In this document: positions 7,164-14,482 of the stretch, one piece after another
Layout: each line of letters opens with the position of its first letter
How positions within the stretch are numbered: position 1 is the stretch's first letter
From: Alphaproteobacteria bacterium
Lineage (GTDB): Bacteria; Pseudomonadota; Alphaproteobacteria; Micavibrionales; CSBR16-224
NCBI GenBank assembly: GCA_006226225.1
Contig: SBHI01000028.1
Location: 1 to 18,149, forward strand
DNA length: 18,149 bases
Reading direction: 5' to 3'
Notes under the pieces: model-generated
What the model was told of the DNA's origin: nothing
The model's database searches: none
Seen by the model: the letters and a program-made list of their open reading frames with translations, nothing else
Position numbers and translations under genes: made by a program

Positions 7164-7892
7164 TTAACGGTGAAATCCGCGTTTCTTGTTCTGCTTTTTC
7201 GGGAAAGGAACACAATTTTCACCATGTTTATGATCATGCTCTTCTACGGCCACATCCGTCGCCACAGGTTCAAACTGATGCGTTTGCGGATTATAGGCGT
7301 TCATCTCGCCTTTCTTCATATCGAACTGCCATGCGTGAATCTGCAAACGCCCTTCTTTCAGCGCCGCATCAACGGCAGGATATTTGCGCAGATTCTCAAG
7401 GCTCCACAAAATGCTTTCTTTCTCCACCTCAGCCAGCAATGTGTCATGATCATTCGCTTTATCGCCTAATTTGGCCTTCACCTTGTCTTTCATTTCACGG
7501 GCGCGCTGCACCCAATGGCCGACGGAACCTTCACTGAGGTCATTGACCAGCCCCTGAATACCGCCGCAGGATGTATGCCCCATCACGATAATATGTTCGA
7601 CCTTCAGCGTATTGACGGCGAATTCGACGCTGGCGGCAATGGTGTCATCTTTATCGTCTTTATCATAGGGCGGAACAAGCGCCGCAATCTGGCGGCCGAC
7701 AAAAATATCGCCGGGTTCTGTGCCCATCAGCATTTCCGGACTGTTGCGAGAATCGGCGCAGGAAAACACCAGTGCCTTCGGCCGCTGACCGTTTTCAACA
7801 ACGTCTTTCATCTTGTCAGGATTAGTTTCGTAGTGTTCTTTGCGAAAGGCTTCAAAGCCTTTAACCAGTTTTTTCAGGATATCGTCTGCCAT
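7164..7892 (-). CDS. Beta-class carbonic anhydrase
   Basis: It interconverts CO2 and bicarbonate in the cytoplasm, supplying bicarbonate for carboxylases such as the acyl-CoA carboxylase encoded in this window. Zinc and active-site residues are visible: Cys45, Asp47 and Arg49 in SCADSRNSPE, and His106 and Cys109 in GHTSCGG. The fold runs to about residue 215. Beyond it is a histidine/lysine tail (EEHDHKHGENC and KKQNKKRGFHR) that the core fold does not need and which could bind metal or be flexible. The length of 242 aa is slightly long for the family. There is no signal peptide. GAGGA lies 8 bp before the ATG. It is monocistronic in appearance, with about 150 bp to mlaC upstream and the next gene's own promoter downstream. 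Confidence 0.96.
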   Translation of the reverse strand: MADDILKKLVKGFEAFRKEHYETNPDKMKDVVENGQRPKALVFSCADSRNSPEMLMGTEPGDIFVGRQIAALVPPYDKDDKDDTIAASVEFAVNTLKVEHIIVMGHTSCGGIQGLVNDLSEGSVGHWVQRAREMKDKVKAKLGDKANDHDTLLAEVEKESILWSLENLRKYPAVDAALKEGRLQIHAWQFDMKKGEMNAYNPQTHQFEPVATDVAVEEHDHKHGENCVPFPKKQNKKRGFHR

Positions 7893-7947
7893 TGGCGAAG
7901 TCCTCTTCGTTGTTATTTTATTATCTTAAAAAACACGAACAGGAAAT

Positions 7948-7975
7948 ATCGTATCGGATAATACCCCTTTTGCAA
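7948..7975 (-). promoter_or_regulatory. Candidate promoter for carbonic anhydrase
   Basis: On the minus strand, TTGCAA (7970-7975), a 16-bp spacer and TACGAT (7948-7953) lie about 55 bp upstream of the start. Each hexamer matches four of six consensus bases. The call is weak. Confidence 0.3.
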
Positions 7976-8045
7976 TAATAAAATTACAGCGGGGTAACAT
8001 AATACCGGTATATATCTGAAATCACTTAAAAGAAAAATGTGACAA

Positions 8046-8645
8046 TTATTTCAGCGCGGCCAGAAAGGCATCAAAGTCGCCGCCGTTTTGGCTGATGAGT
8101 GATTCAAATTCGGAACGCTGCGTCTGCATCATGCTGACACCTTCGACCACGACATCAATCACAAGAAAGTCACTGTCTTTACCGGCACGCAAGCGCCAGT
8201 CAACAGCAACAGGCGCCCTGTCTTCGGGAACGATCTTACTATGCACAAGACTGTCGCGTTTATTAAGTTCGCGGTATCCCGTCACTTCAAAGACTTCGCC
8301 GGAATATTCCCCGAAACGGCTGGCATAGGTGCGGATAACCATTTGGCGGAAAAGCTTCAAATACTCTTTTTTCTGTGCATCGGTCGCCGTTCTCCAGTTC
8401 TTGCCCAGAGACAGCTTTGCGATTCTGTCCATATCGAAATATTTGTCCAGCAGCTTTGCCATTTTCTTTTCGCGCTGCGCTTGGGTGATTTCCTTCTGCA
8501 CCAGCTCTGTCAGCGCATCATTGCCAAGCGTCTGGACAAGCTGCTCCTGCCGGGACAGCGCTGCACCATCCGCCGCGCTCAAAGGAAGCGGTAGTGTTAA
8601 ACACACCAGGAAAACTGCGAAAAGGATGCGGTTATATTTCCACAT
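8046..8645 (-). CDS. mlaC: MlaC-family periplasmic phospholipid-binding protein (MlaC/Ttg2D, possibly HpnM-like)
   Basis: MlaC carries phospholipid across the periplasm between the outer-membrane MlaA complex and the inner-membrane MlaFEDB transporter. A signal peptide (about 1-24, ending PLPLSA) is followed by the Tol-tolerance/MlaC domain: YFDMDRIAKLSLGKNWRTATDAQKKEYLKLF, FGEYSGEVFEV, VAVDWRLR and VIDVVVEGVSMMQTQRSEF are typical blocks. Length (199 aa) fits. The ATG at 8645 is preferred over a TTG at 8663 because the signal peptide starts there; neither has a strong Shine-Dalgarno. It lies 60 bp downstream of mlaA, which supports an operon. HpnM, a hopanoid-associated homologue, cannot be excluded by sequence alone, but no hopanoid gene is nearby. 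Confidence 0.92.
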   Translation of the reverse strand: MWKYNRILFAVFLVCLTLPLPLSAADGAALSRQEQLVQTLGNDALTELVQKEITQAQREKKMAKLLDKYFDMDRIAKLSLGKNWRTATDAQKKEYLKLFRQMVIRTYASRFGEYSGEVFEVTGYRELNKRDSLVHSKIVPEDRAPVAVDWRLRAGKDSDFLVIDVVVEGVSMMQTQRSEFESLISQNGGDFDAFLAALK

Positions 8646-8705
8646 TGATCTTACATACCCCAAAAAACTGTCTATACGCCGCCAAACCCCCGACGGTCAA
8701 ACCCC

Positions 8706-9473
8706 TTAAAAGTCCTCTTCCATCTCCATATATTCCAGATGGGCGTAGGGATCATCATGTACCAGACCATACCGCTTCTGTCCATAAATACTGCGCACCA
8801 CAGCGTAATAATCATGGCTGTTCTTGCGCAGATCGGCAATGGCCTCAATCGCGCGGGCACGTTCATCCAAAGCTTCCAAACCGCCGCGTGTATAGAAGAC
8901 CCATTCATGCTCATTGTGGAAGGCAAAATAGCGTACCGGGTCAATAAGCGTGTCACCGGCAAGGCCGACACCGTCACGCAGTGACGAAGGCCCGATAATC
9001 GGCAGAACAATATAGAAGCCGTGTCCAATACCCCATTTGCCAAGCGTCTGGCCAAGGTCTTCGCGCTCATATTCCAATCCCTGCGTTGCCGCAACATCAA
9101 ACAACCCGCCGATACCGACCGTCGAGTTCATCACGAAACGCGCGGCGCTTACACCCGCATCGCCGAGCTCGCCTTGCAACACATTATGAGCAAATGTGAC
9201 AGGCGTTCTGAGGTTGCGCATAAAATTCTGCACCGAATCACGTACAGGCAACGGAATGACAAAGCGGTAGACTTTGGCAACCGGCTCGAAAAGCACCATA
9301 TCAACAAGATTATTAAAACCGAATACCGCGCGGTTTACAGGTTCCAAGGGGTCTGCAATTTCTGTCGGCGCTTTATAGGCCGCAGCCTGATCGCGCGAGG
9401 AGGCACAGCCTGCCATCGGCGCCATAAACGCAGTAATTAAACAGACAATAATAAAACGTCTTACCCACATCAT
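8706..9473 (-). CDS. mlaA: MlaA (VacJ) outer-membrane lipoprotein
   Basis: MlaA sits in the outer membrane and removes mislocalised phospholipid from the outer leaflet, passing it to MlaC. The lipobox MAGC places the lipidated cysteine at residue 23, after a hydrophobic signal segment. Family blocks follow: DPLEPVNRAVFGFNN near the N-terminus, VRDSVQNFMRNLRTPVTFAHNVLQG, RFVMNSTVGIGGLFDVA, EDLGQTLGKWGIGHGFYIVLPI and GPSSLRDGVG. The C-terminus (YMEMEEDF) is acidic. Two ATG codons are adjacent at 9471-9473 and 9468-9470; the first is used. The Shine-Dalgarno is weak. It is the first gene of the mlaA-mlaC operon and is divergent from the carboxylase gene. The transporter genes mlaFED are not in the window. 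Confidence 0.95.
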   Translation of the reverse strand: MMWVRRFIIVCLITAFMAPMAGCASSRDQAAAYKAPTEIADPLEPVNRAVFGFNNLVDMVLFEPVAKVYRFVIPLPVRDSVQNFMRNLRTPVTFAHNVLQGELGDAGVSAARFVMNSTVGIGGLFDVAATQGLEYEREDLGQTLGKWGIGHGFYIVLPIIGPSSLRDGVGLAGDTLIDPVRYFAFHNEHEWVFYTRGGLEALDERARAIEAIADLRKNSHDYYAVVRSIYGQKRYGLVHDDPYAHLEYMEMEEDF

Positions 9474-9589
9474 ATCGTTATCTTAACCGATCAACTCTTT
9501 AGAATAGATTAACACAGAACAATAAAAAGGCAGCGAGATCAGAGGATTGAAACTCTTGGAACTCAGTCTTGCCTGCAACTCCCTTTTCC

Positions 9590-9618
9590 TTGCTTTCTCC
9601 TTTTTACACAATTATAAA
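9590..9618 (+). promoter_or_regulatory. Candidate promoter of the carboxylase / UDP-sugar dehydrogenase operon
   Basis: TTGCTT (9590-9595), a 17-bp spacer and TATAAA (9613-9618) lie 47 bp before the start at 9665. The leader contains TTCCAA (9630-9635) and TTGGAA (9648-9653), which can pair and would enclose the weak GGA ribosome-binding element. The -10 is five of six and the -35 three of six. Confidence 0.5.
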
Positions 9619-9664
9619 CAAAGATAAAGTTCCAACAACAAAAAGCTTTGGAAAAATTGCAAAA

Positions 9665-11641
9665 ATGTTCAAAAAGCTGTTGATTGCCAATCGCGGGGAA
9701 ATCGCCTGCCGGATTATGCAAACATGCCGCCGGCTGGGTATCCGCACGGTTGCTGTCTATTCCGATATTGACCAAACCGCCCTGCATGTGGAGATGGCGG
9801 ATGAGGCCGTGATGATCGGCACAGCCGCACCAAAGGAAAGCTATCTGAACATCCCCCATATTCTTGCCGCCGCCAAAGAGACCGGCGCAGAGGCCGTACA
9901 TCCTGGATACGGTTTTTTATCCGAAAATGCCGGTTTCGCCGAAGCCGTCACCAAAGCGGGCATGGCATTTATCGGCCCCTCTGCCGATGCCATCCGTGCA
10001 ATGGGTGAAAAAAGCACCGCCAAGGCTCTCATGGAAAAAGCGGGCGTACCGATGCTGCCCGGTTATCACGGCGCAGAGCAATCCGAATCCTTACTGTTGA
10101 AAGAAGCCGAAAAAATCGGCTTCCCGCTCTTAATCAAAGCCTCGGCAGGCGGCGGCGGTAAAGGCATGCGCATTGTCCGCGCCAAAAAAGAGTTTAAGGA
10201 GGCGCTGGCCGCCGCCAAACGTGAAGCACAATCCTCTTTCGGGAATGATCATGTACTGCTGGAAAAATTTCTGGAAGCCCCGCGACATATTGAAGTGCAG
10301 GTTTTCGGTGACAGCCACGGCAATGCCATTGCCCTGTCCGAGCGCGACTGCTCCGTACAGCGCCGCCAGCAAAAAATCATTGAAGAAGCCCCCGCCCCCG
10401 GCCTGTCTGATGCGGCGCGGGAACGCATTGCCGAAGCCGCACGAAAAACCGCTACGGCGATTGACTATACCGGCGCAGGCACTGTGGAATTCCTGACGGA
10501 TGATAACGAGAATTTCTATTTCATGGAAATGAACACCCGCCTGCAAGTTGAGCACCCGGTCACAGAAATGGTAACGGGGCTTGATCTGGTGGAATGGCAG
10601 CTGCGCATTGCCGCAGGTGAAAAGCTGCCCTTGACGCAGGATGAGGTCAAAGTCAGCGGCCACGCTTTCGAAGCCCGGATTTACGCCGAAGACCCGGACA
10701 CGAATTTCCTGCCCGCAACAGGCAAGATCAGCCATTTGACATGGCCGGAAAGCCGCGCGTCGTTGCGAATTGAAACGGGTATCCGCGCAGGCGATGCTGT
10801 TTCAGCTTATTACGATCCCATGATCGCAAAACTCGTTATTCATGCGGACAGCCGTGAAGCCGCCTGTGCGGCGATGGCTGATGCCCTACATGAAACGCGC
10901 CTTGTCGGGCCGAAAAACAATATCCGTTTTCTTGAGACTTTGTGCCGCCATCCGGCCTTTGCAGGAGAGACACCAAAAGATTTATCGACAAAATTCATCG
11001 AAAACTATGAGCAGGATCTGTTCCGCAAAGAAGAACCGACACCTTTATCACTTGCAATCGCTGCCGTCACTTTGTTAAGAGCCGAGATTAGCTGTTTTCA
11101 ATATGGCTATGATTTAAAGAATATATCTCCCGGCTGGCGCATAAATGGCGAACAGCCAATGGTGCGCCGTTATAAAATCGCCGACCAGGTTATCAGCTGT
11201 CATCTTTTGGGCGATAATATGGCTGCCGTCACAGTGGCGGAAAGCGTTTTTGAAGCTGATTTCTGCATGGAGAGCGAAACCATCCATATCGGCGGCACCG
11301 CCTATCACGTCGCAACCATTGCGCAAAAGGGTAAACTCCATCTTTTCTGCGACAAACTGCCGCATCTGGTTTTGGACTGGCGCGCACCGCTGGATGCCGG
11401 AGACCATAGCAGCACAGCGGAAGGTGCATTGACCGCCCCCATGACCGGCCGCGTTATTGCTCTGCATGTCGCAAAAGGCGACAAGGTTCTAAAAGGTCAG
11501 GCTCTGGCCGTGATTGAAGCCATGAAAATGGAACATACAATCAGTGCCCCCGAAGCCGGAACTGTCGCAAATGTAAATATTGCCGTTGACATGCAGGTGA
11601 ATGAGGGCGTAGAACTCATCACGCTTGAAAACAACGGCTAA
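9665..11641 (+). CDS. Acyl-CoA carboxylase alpha subunit (biotin carboxylase plus BCCP), MccA-like
   Basis: It carboxylates biotin using ATP and bicarbonate, for transfer to an acyl-CoA by a separate beta subunit. The order is: biotin carboxylase N-domain (FKKLLIANRGEIACRI at the start), ATP-grasp with the glycine-rich loop SAGGGGKGM (160-168), FMEMNTRLQVEHPVTEMVTG, the C-terminal carboxylase domain to about residue 450, a variable linker/BT region, and a biotinyl domain with EAMKMEHTI, in which Lys621 is biotinylated 38 residues from the end. The length of 658 aa matches methylcrotonyl-CoA carboxylase alpha. MEHTI is more MccA-like than the MQNSM usual in propionyl-CoA carboxylase, but substrate choice lies with the beta subunit, absent here. 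The start at 9665 matches the family; an in-frame ATG at 9569 adds a leader that overlaps the promoter. Confidence 0.93.
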   Translation: MFKKLLIANRGEIACRIMQTCRRLGIRTVAVYSDIDQTALHVEMADEAVMIGTAAPKESYLNIPHILAAAKETGAEAVHPGYGFLSENAGFAEAVTKAGMAFIGPSADAIRAMGEKSTAKALMEKAGVPMLPGYHGAEQSESLLLKEAEKIGFPLLIKASAGGGGKGMRIVRAKKEFKEALAAAKREAQSSFGNDHVLLEKFLEAPRHIEVQVFGDSHGNAIALSERDCSVQRRQQKIIEEAPAPGLSDAARERIAEAARKTATAIDYTGAGTVEFLTDDNENFYFMEMNTRLQVEHPVTEMVTGLDLVEWQLRIAAGEKLPLTQDEVKVSGHAFEARIYAEDPDTNFLPATGKISHLTWPESRASLRIETGIRAGDAVSAYYDPMIAKLVIHADSREAACAAMADALHETRLVGPKNNIRFLETLCRHPAFAGETPKDLSTKFIENYEQDLFRKEEPTPLSLAIAAVTLLRAEISCFQYGYDLKNISPGWRINGEQPMVRRYKIADQVISCHLLGDNMAAVTVAESVFEADFCMESETIHIGGTAYHVATIAQKGKLHLFCDKLPHLVLDWRAPLDAGDHSSTAEGALTAPMTGRVIALHVAKGDKVLKGQALAVIEAMKMEHTISAPEAGTVANVNIAVDMQVNEGVELITLENNG

Positions 11642-11658
11642 AACATAGGAAAACCGCC

Positions 11659-13038
11659 ATGTCTAACCCTGTCGTACAAATTGCCGCCGCAACCCCCTCG
11701 GTCGATGTTGCCGGTCTGCTGGAAAAATTCGAAAATGGTACCGCCGTTATCGGCGTCATCGGCCTCGGCTATGTCGGCCTGCCGCTGTCTTGCGCCGCCT
11801 GCGATGCGGATTTTCAGACCATCGGCTTTGATGTCGATTCCTCCAAAATCGAAAAGCTGGAAAAAGGCAAATCCTATATCGGCAACATTCATAATGACCG
11901 CGTGTCCGGCTTTGTGAAAAAGCAGCAATTCCGCCCGACAAGCGACCTTGCCACATTGATGCAGGCGGATGCCGTCATTATTTGCGTCCCGACCCCGCTG
12001 ACGCGTTACCGCGAGCCTGATTTGTCTTATATCATCAGCACGACGGAACAAATTGCCACACATCTGCGCCCGGGTCAGCTGGTCGTACTGGAATCGACAA
12101 CCTATCCCGGCACAACACAGGATGTTATGCGCCCGATTCTGGAAGAAAAATCCGGCCTGAAATCCGGCGAAGACTTTTTTCTGGCTTATTCGCCCGAGCG
12201 CGAAGACCCCGGCAATCTGGAATTTACAACCTCCTCCATCCCGAAAGTTGTCGGCGGTGACGGTGAACATGCGCTGGCATTGGCGCAAGCCTTTTACAAC
12301 CGGGTTCTGGGCGGCAAAACCGTTCCGGTTTCATCTCCCGCAACGGCAGAAGCCGTCAAACTGACGGAAAATATCTTCCGCGCCGTCAATATCGCACTGG
12401 TGAACGAGCTGAAAACCATTTATGACCGCCTGGATATTGATATCTGGGAGGTTATTGAAGCCGCCAAAACAAAGCCTTTCGGCTATATGCCTTTTTACCC
12501 CGGCCCTGGTCTGGGAGGTCACTGCATTCCCATCGATCCGTTTTACCTTAGCTGGAAGGCACGCGAACACGGCATTACGACCCGCTTTATCGAACTCGCA
12601 GGTGAAATCAACATCTCCATGCCCGCCTATGTCACCCACAAACTGGGCGAAGCATTGAACGAAAAATTTGCGAAACCGCTGAATGGAGCCAAAATCCTGC
12701 TGATCGGCGTTGCTTACAAGAAAAATGTCGCCGATGTCCGCGAAAGCCCCGCCTTTGCGATTATGGAGCTTTTGAAGGCACAGCAGGCCGATATCAGCTT
12801 CCACGATCCTTTTGTCGATGAAATTCCGCCTTTGCGTGAGCATCCGGAATTCGTCGGCATGCAGTCCACCGCTTTAACGGCCGAAAATTTATCCATGCAG
12901 GATGCCGTCATCATCGTCACCGACCACACCGATATTGATTACGATTTTGTTGCAGCGCACAGCAGTCTTGTCATAGATACGCGAAATGCGCTCAAAAACG
13001 CCGATAACGCCTCTACAGAGAAAATTGTAAAGGCCTGA
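11659..13038 (+). CDS. UDP-sugar 6-dehydrogenase (UDP-GlcNAc/GalNAc dehydrogenase type, WbpA/WecC/TviB family)
   Basis: It oxidises a UDP-hexose(amine) at C6 to the uronic acid with two NAD+, feeding surface-polysaccharide synthesis. Visible elements are the NAD-binding GLGYVG (35-40), the SYIGNI loop, CVPTPLTRYREPDLSYI, ESTTYPGTT, SPEREDPG, the lysine-containing EAVKLTENIFRAVNIALVNE (Lys234), and the catalytic Cys289 in PGPGLGGHCIPIDPFYLSWKARE. That last form is the one seen in UDP-N-acetylhexosamine dehydrogenases rather than plain UDP-glucose dehydrogenases. The C-terminal domain begins GVAYKKNVADVRESPA. Length (459 aa) is slightly above usual because of a 25-residue N-terminal extension. 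AGGA lies 8 bp upstream of the ATG. It starts 17 bp after the carboxylase stop, so they are probably co-transcribed although their roles are unrelated. Confidence 0.93.
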   Translation: MSNPVVQIAAATPSVDVAGLLEKFENGTAVIGVIGLGYVGLPLSCAACDADFQTIGFDVDSSKIEKLEKGKSYIGNIHNDRVSGFVKKQQFRPTSDLATLMQADAVIICVPTPLTRYREPDLSYIISTTEQIATHLRPGQLVVLESTTYPGTTQDVMRPILEEKSGLKSGEDFFLAYSPEREDPGNLEFTTSSIPKVVGGDGEHALALAQAFYNRVLGGKTVPVSSPATAEAVKLTENIFRAVNIALVNELKTIYDRLDIDIWEVIEAAKTKPFGYMPFYPGPGLGGHCIPIDPFYLSWKAREHGITTRFIELAGEINISMPAYVTHKLGEALNEKFAKPLNGAKILLIGVAYKKNVADVRESPAFAIMELLKAQQADISFHDPFVDEIPPLREHPEFVGMQSTALTAENLSMQDAVIIVTDHTDIDYDFVAAHSSLVIDTRNALKNADNASTEKIVKA

Positions 13039-13073
13039 TAATAAAAGCATTTTCTAAACGGCAGAGATTCCCC

Positions 13074-13130
13074 TTGCTATTTTGCCGATTTTCATGTATG
13101 TTATGTTCTATGAGGCAGAAAAAGTATAAT
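13074..13130 (+). promoter_or_regulatory. carD promoter region with perfect TATAAT
   Basis: Two overlapping candidates exist. One is TTGCTA (13074-13079), 17 bp, TATGTT (13097-13102). The other is a perfect TATAAT at 13125-13130 with no recognisable -35. The second would start transcription near 13137, giving a leader of about 84 nt. A T at promoter position -7 is reported to be uncommon in alphaproteobacteria, and in Rhodobacter the carD promoter has it and is repressed by CarD. Confidence 0.5.
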
Positions 13131-13140
13131 AAAAACGGGG

Positions 13141-13257
13141 ATGTACGCAAAACAAATGACGTGTTCCCTGCCTTGCGGTAAATTTATGGGCAAAAGACCA
13201 ATCGAGGAGCTGACAATCACATGGCGACCAAGAAAACGGCACAAAAAAAGACAGTAG
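13141..13257 (+). other. Upstream ORF (38 codons) overlapping the carD start
   Basis: An ATG at 13141 opens a 38-codon frame that ends with TAG at 13257, 37 bases inside carD in the +2 frame. It begins about 4 nt after the predicted transcription start, so it would be essentially leaderless; GGGG directly abuts the ATG. The peptide is basic at its end (RPRKRHKKRQ). Part of its length is forced by the lysine-rich carD start, so coding status is uncertain. Confidence 0.25.
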
Positions 13258-13766
13258 TAAGCAAAAAAACGACTTCTTCGGATTTCGAAGCAGGCGATTT
13301 TGTCGTTTACCCGGCGCATGGCGTCGGCAAAGTGGAAGGGATTGAAACCCAGACCATCAGCGGTGTTGATGTCACACTGTACACCATTAGTTTCGAACAG
13401 GATCGCATGCGCCTGAAGCTTCCGATCAGCAAGATCAAAAGCTCCGGCCTGCGCAAGCTTTCCTCCGGCGACCGCCTGAAAGAGGCGCTTACGACGTTAA
13501 AAGGACGCTCTCGCGTCAAACGCACAATGTGGAGCCGTCGTGCACAGGAATATGAAACCAAAATCAATTCCGGCGATCCGGTTGCGATTGCGGAAGTTCT
13601 GCGTGACCTTCGCCGCAACGAAGATCAGGGCGAACAGTCATACAGCGAACGCCAGATCTATCAGGCTGCTCTTGAGCGCCTTGCGCGCGAAGTTGCCGCC
13701 ATCGAGGATATTGATGAAAAGGCAGCTGCAGAAAAACTTGAAGATGTTCTGCAAAACGTCTCTTAA
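13221..13766 (+). CDS. carD: CarD/CdnL-family transcription regulator
   Basis: CarD binds the beta subunit of RNA polymerase and the upstream edge of the transcription bubble, stabilising open complexes at many promoters, ribosomal ones included. A lysine-rich N-terminal tail (1-20) precedes the RNAP-interacting Tudor-like domain: FEAGDFVVYPAHGVGKVEGIE, YTISFEQDRMRLKLPISKI. The helical DNA-binding domain follows (SGDRLKEALTTLKG, then TMWSRRAQEYETKINSGDPVAIAEVLRDLRRN), with the conserved Trp-Ser-Arg-Arg segment. A C-terminal helix (ALERLAREVAAIEDIDEKAAAEKLEDVL) ends it. The length of 181 aa is normal for alphaproteobacteria. GAGGAG lies about 11 bp before the ATG. It has its own promoter and terminator, so it is a single-gene unit. 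Confidence 0.96.
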   Translation: MATKKTAQKKTVVSKKTTSSDFEAGDFVVYPAHGVGKVEGIETQTISGVDVTLYTISFEQDRMRLKLPISKIKSSGLRKLSSGDRLKEALTTLKGRSRVKRTMWSRRAQEYETKINSGDPVAIAEVLRDLRRNEDQGEQSYSERQIYQAALERLAREVAAIEDIDEKAAAEKLEDVLQNVS

Positions 13767-13786
13767 GACAGCAAAAAACAATTTTT

Positions 13787-13819
13787 AAAAAGACCCGCTT
13801 TAAAGGCGGGTCTTTTTTT
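13787..13819 (+). terminator. Rho-independent terminator of carD
   Basis: GACCCGC (13792-13798) pairs with GCGGGTC (13806-13812) across a 7-nt loop, with a run of seven T immediately after. The A-tract before the stem could extend it. It lies 20 bp after the carD stop. Confidence 0.92.
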
Positions 13820-13864
13820 ATCCCCTCTTCTTTACATTGTCCTTCCGGCACATAGTCGGCACAT

Positions 13865-13896
13865 AAAAAACGCCCCGCGCGAAGAACGCACGGGGC
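13865..13896 (-). terminator. Rho-independent terminator of the GTG-start orphan
   Basis: Read on the minus strand, a GC-rich stem (GCCCCG...CGGGGC, 13872-13896, one internal mismatch) is followed by G and six T (13865-13870). It lies about 90 bp after the stop of the 96-aa gene, so the mRNA has a long 3' tail. Confidence 0.75.
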
Positions 13897-13984
13897 AAGA
13901 TACACTGTTGGAGGGAAATCGGCCCGTTTCATTCACGAGACCATCACTTTAAAATCAAACCAAAACCACTGTTACGAAAAAACT

Positions 13985-14275
13985 CTATACCTCAACATCA
14001 ACGATGCGGCCGCGCGCCTGCTCATCCGCGGCTTCTCTTGCCTCGGTGCGGCGCTCCGCAGCCTGCGCTTCAGCGCGCTCATTATCCTCTGCCGTACGCT
14101 CTCTTAAAGAAGCGCGGCTTTCCGAACGCTGACTTTCCGCCGACTCAGCGCCGCGCGGCTGCACCTGATTGGTGCGCGCTTCCTGTTCAACAGTTCCCGC
14201 GCGGTCATTGTTATTGCCAATACCGGGCTGGAAGGTGTTTGTTACCGGCGTCTGTACGGGACCGATTGTTGCCAC
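13985..14275 (-). CDS. Orphan 96-aa Ala/Glu/Arg-rich protein, GTG start
   Basis: I do not recognise it. The first third is polar and rich in Pro, Thr, Gly and Asn. The rest is a highly charged run of Ala, Glu and Arg (about 30-90: ESAESQRSESRASLRERT, NERAEAQAAERRTEAREAADE), probably a single long helix or coiled coil, ending GRIVDVEV. There is no signal peptide or membrane helix. The start is GTG at 14275, supported by GAGGAG 8 bp upstream. This strong ribosome-binding site and the downstream terminator on the same strand are the best evidence that it is real, since composition alone would be doubtful. It is divergent from the 218-aa orphan across 207 bp. Confidence 0.6.
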   Translation of the reverse strand: MATIGPVQTPVTNTFQPGIGNNNDRAGTVEQEARTNQVQPRGAESAESQRSESRASLRERTAEDNERAEAQAAERRTEAREAADEQARGRIVDVEV

Positions 14276-14418
14276 TTGTTTTGCTCCTCATCATTAAACA
14301 CGTCATCGGCAGAATCACCGATTACCGTCATAATTCTTATACTGGCCTAGCTTTCATTCTAGCAGGGAATGGTAAAGAAAGTCTTTATGTTTTCGGCGCT
14401 TGCATTACATAATGTCGT

Positions 14419-14447
14419 TTGACGCGGCACATGCTTCGTGATATAAT
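14419..14447 (+). promoter_or_regulatory. Near-consensus sigma-70 promoter of the 218-aa orphan
   Basis: TTGACG (14419-14424, five of six), a 17-bp spacer, and TATAAT (14442-14447, six of six). It gives a start near 14454 and a 29-nt leader with AGGAAAG before the ATG. It is the best match to consensus in the window. Confidence 0.8.
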
Positions 14448-14482
14448 TAATACATAATTGTATATTGTGCAGGAAAGAAAAC

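Noticed and set aside
10130..10735. 201-aa minus-strand frame inside the carboxylase gene
   Set aside because: It is opposite a well-conserved biotin carboxylase domain and has no recognisable protein features. The same reasoning removes the minus frames at 11638-12288, 12331-12843 and 4984-5553.
13846..13865. Two direct copies of CGGCACATA separated by GT
   Set aside because: Only two short copies, next to a terminator, with no phage or insertion-sequence gene; insufficient to call an attachment site or a target-site duplication.
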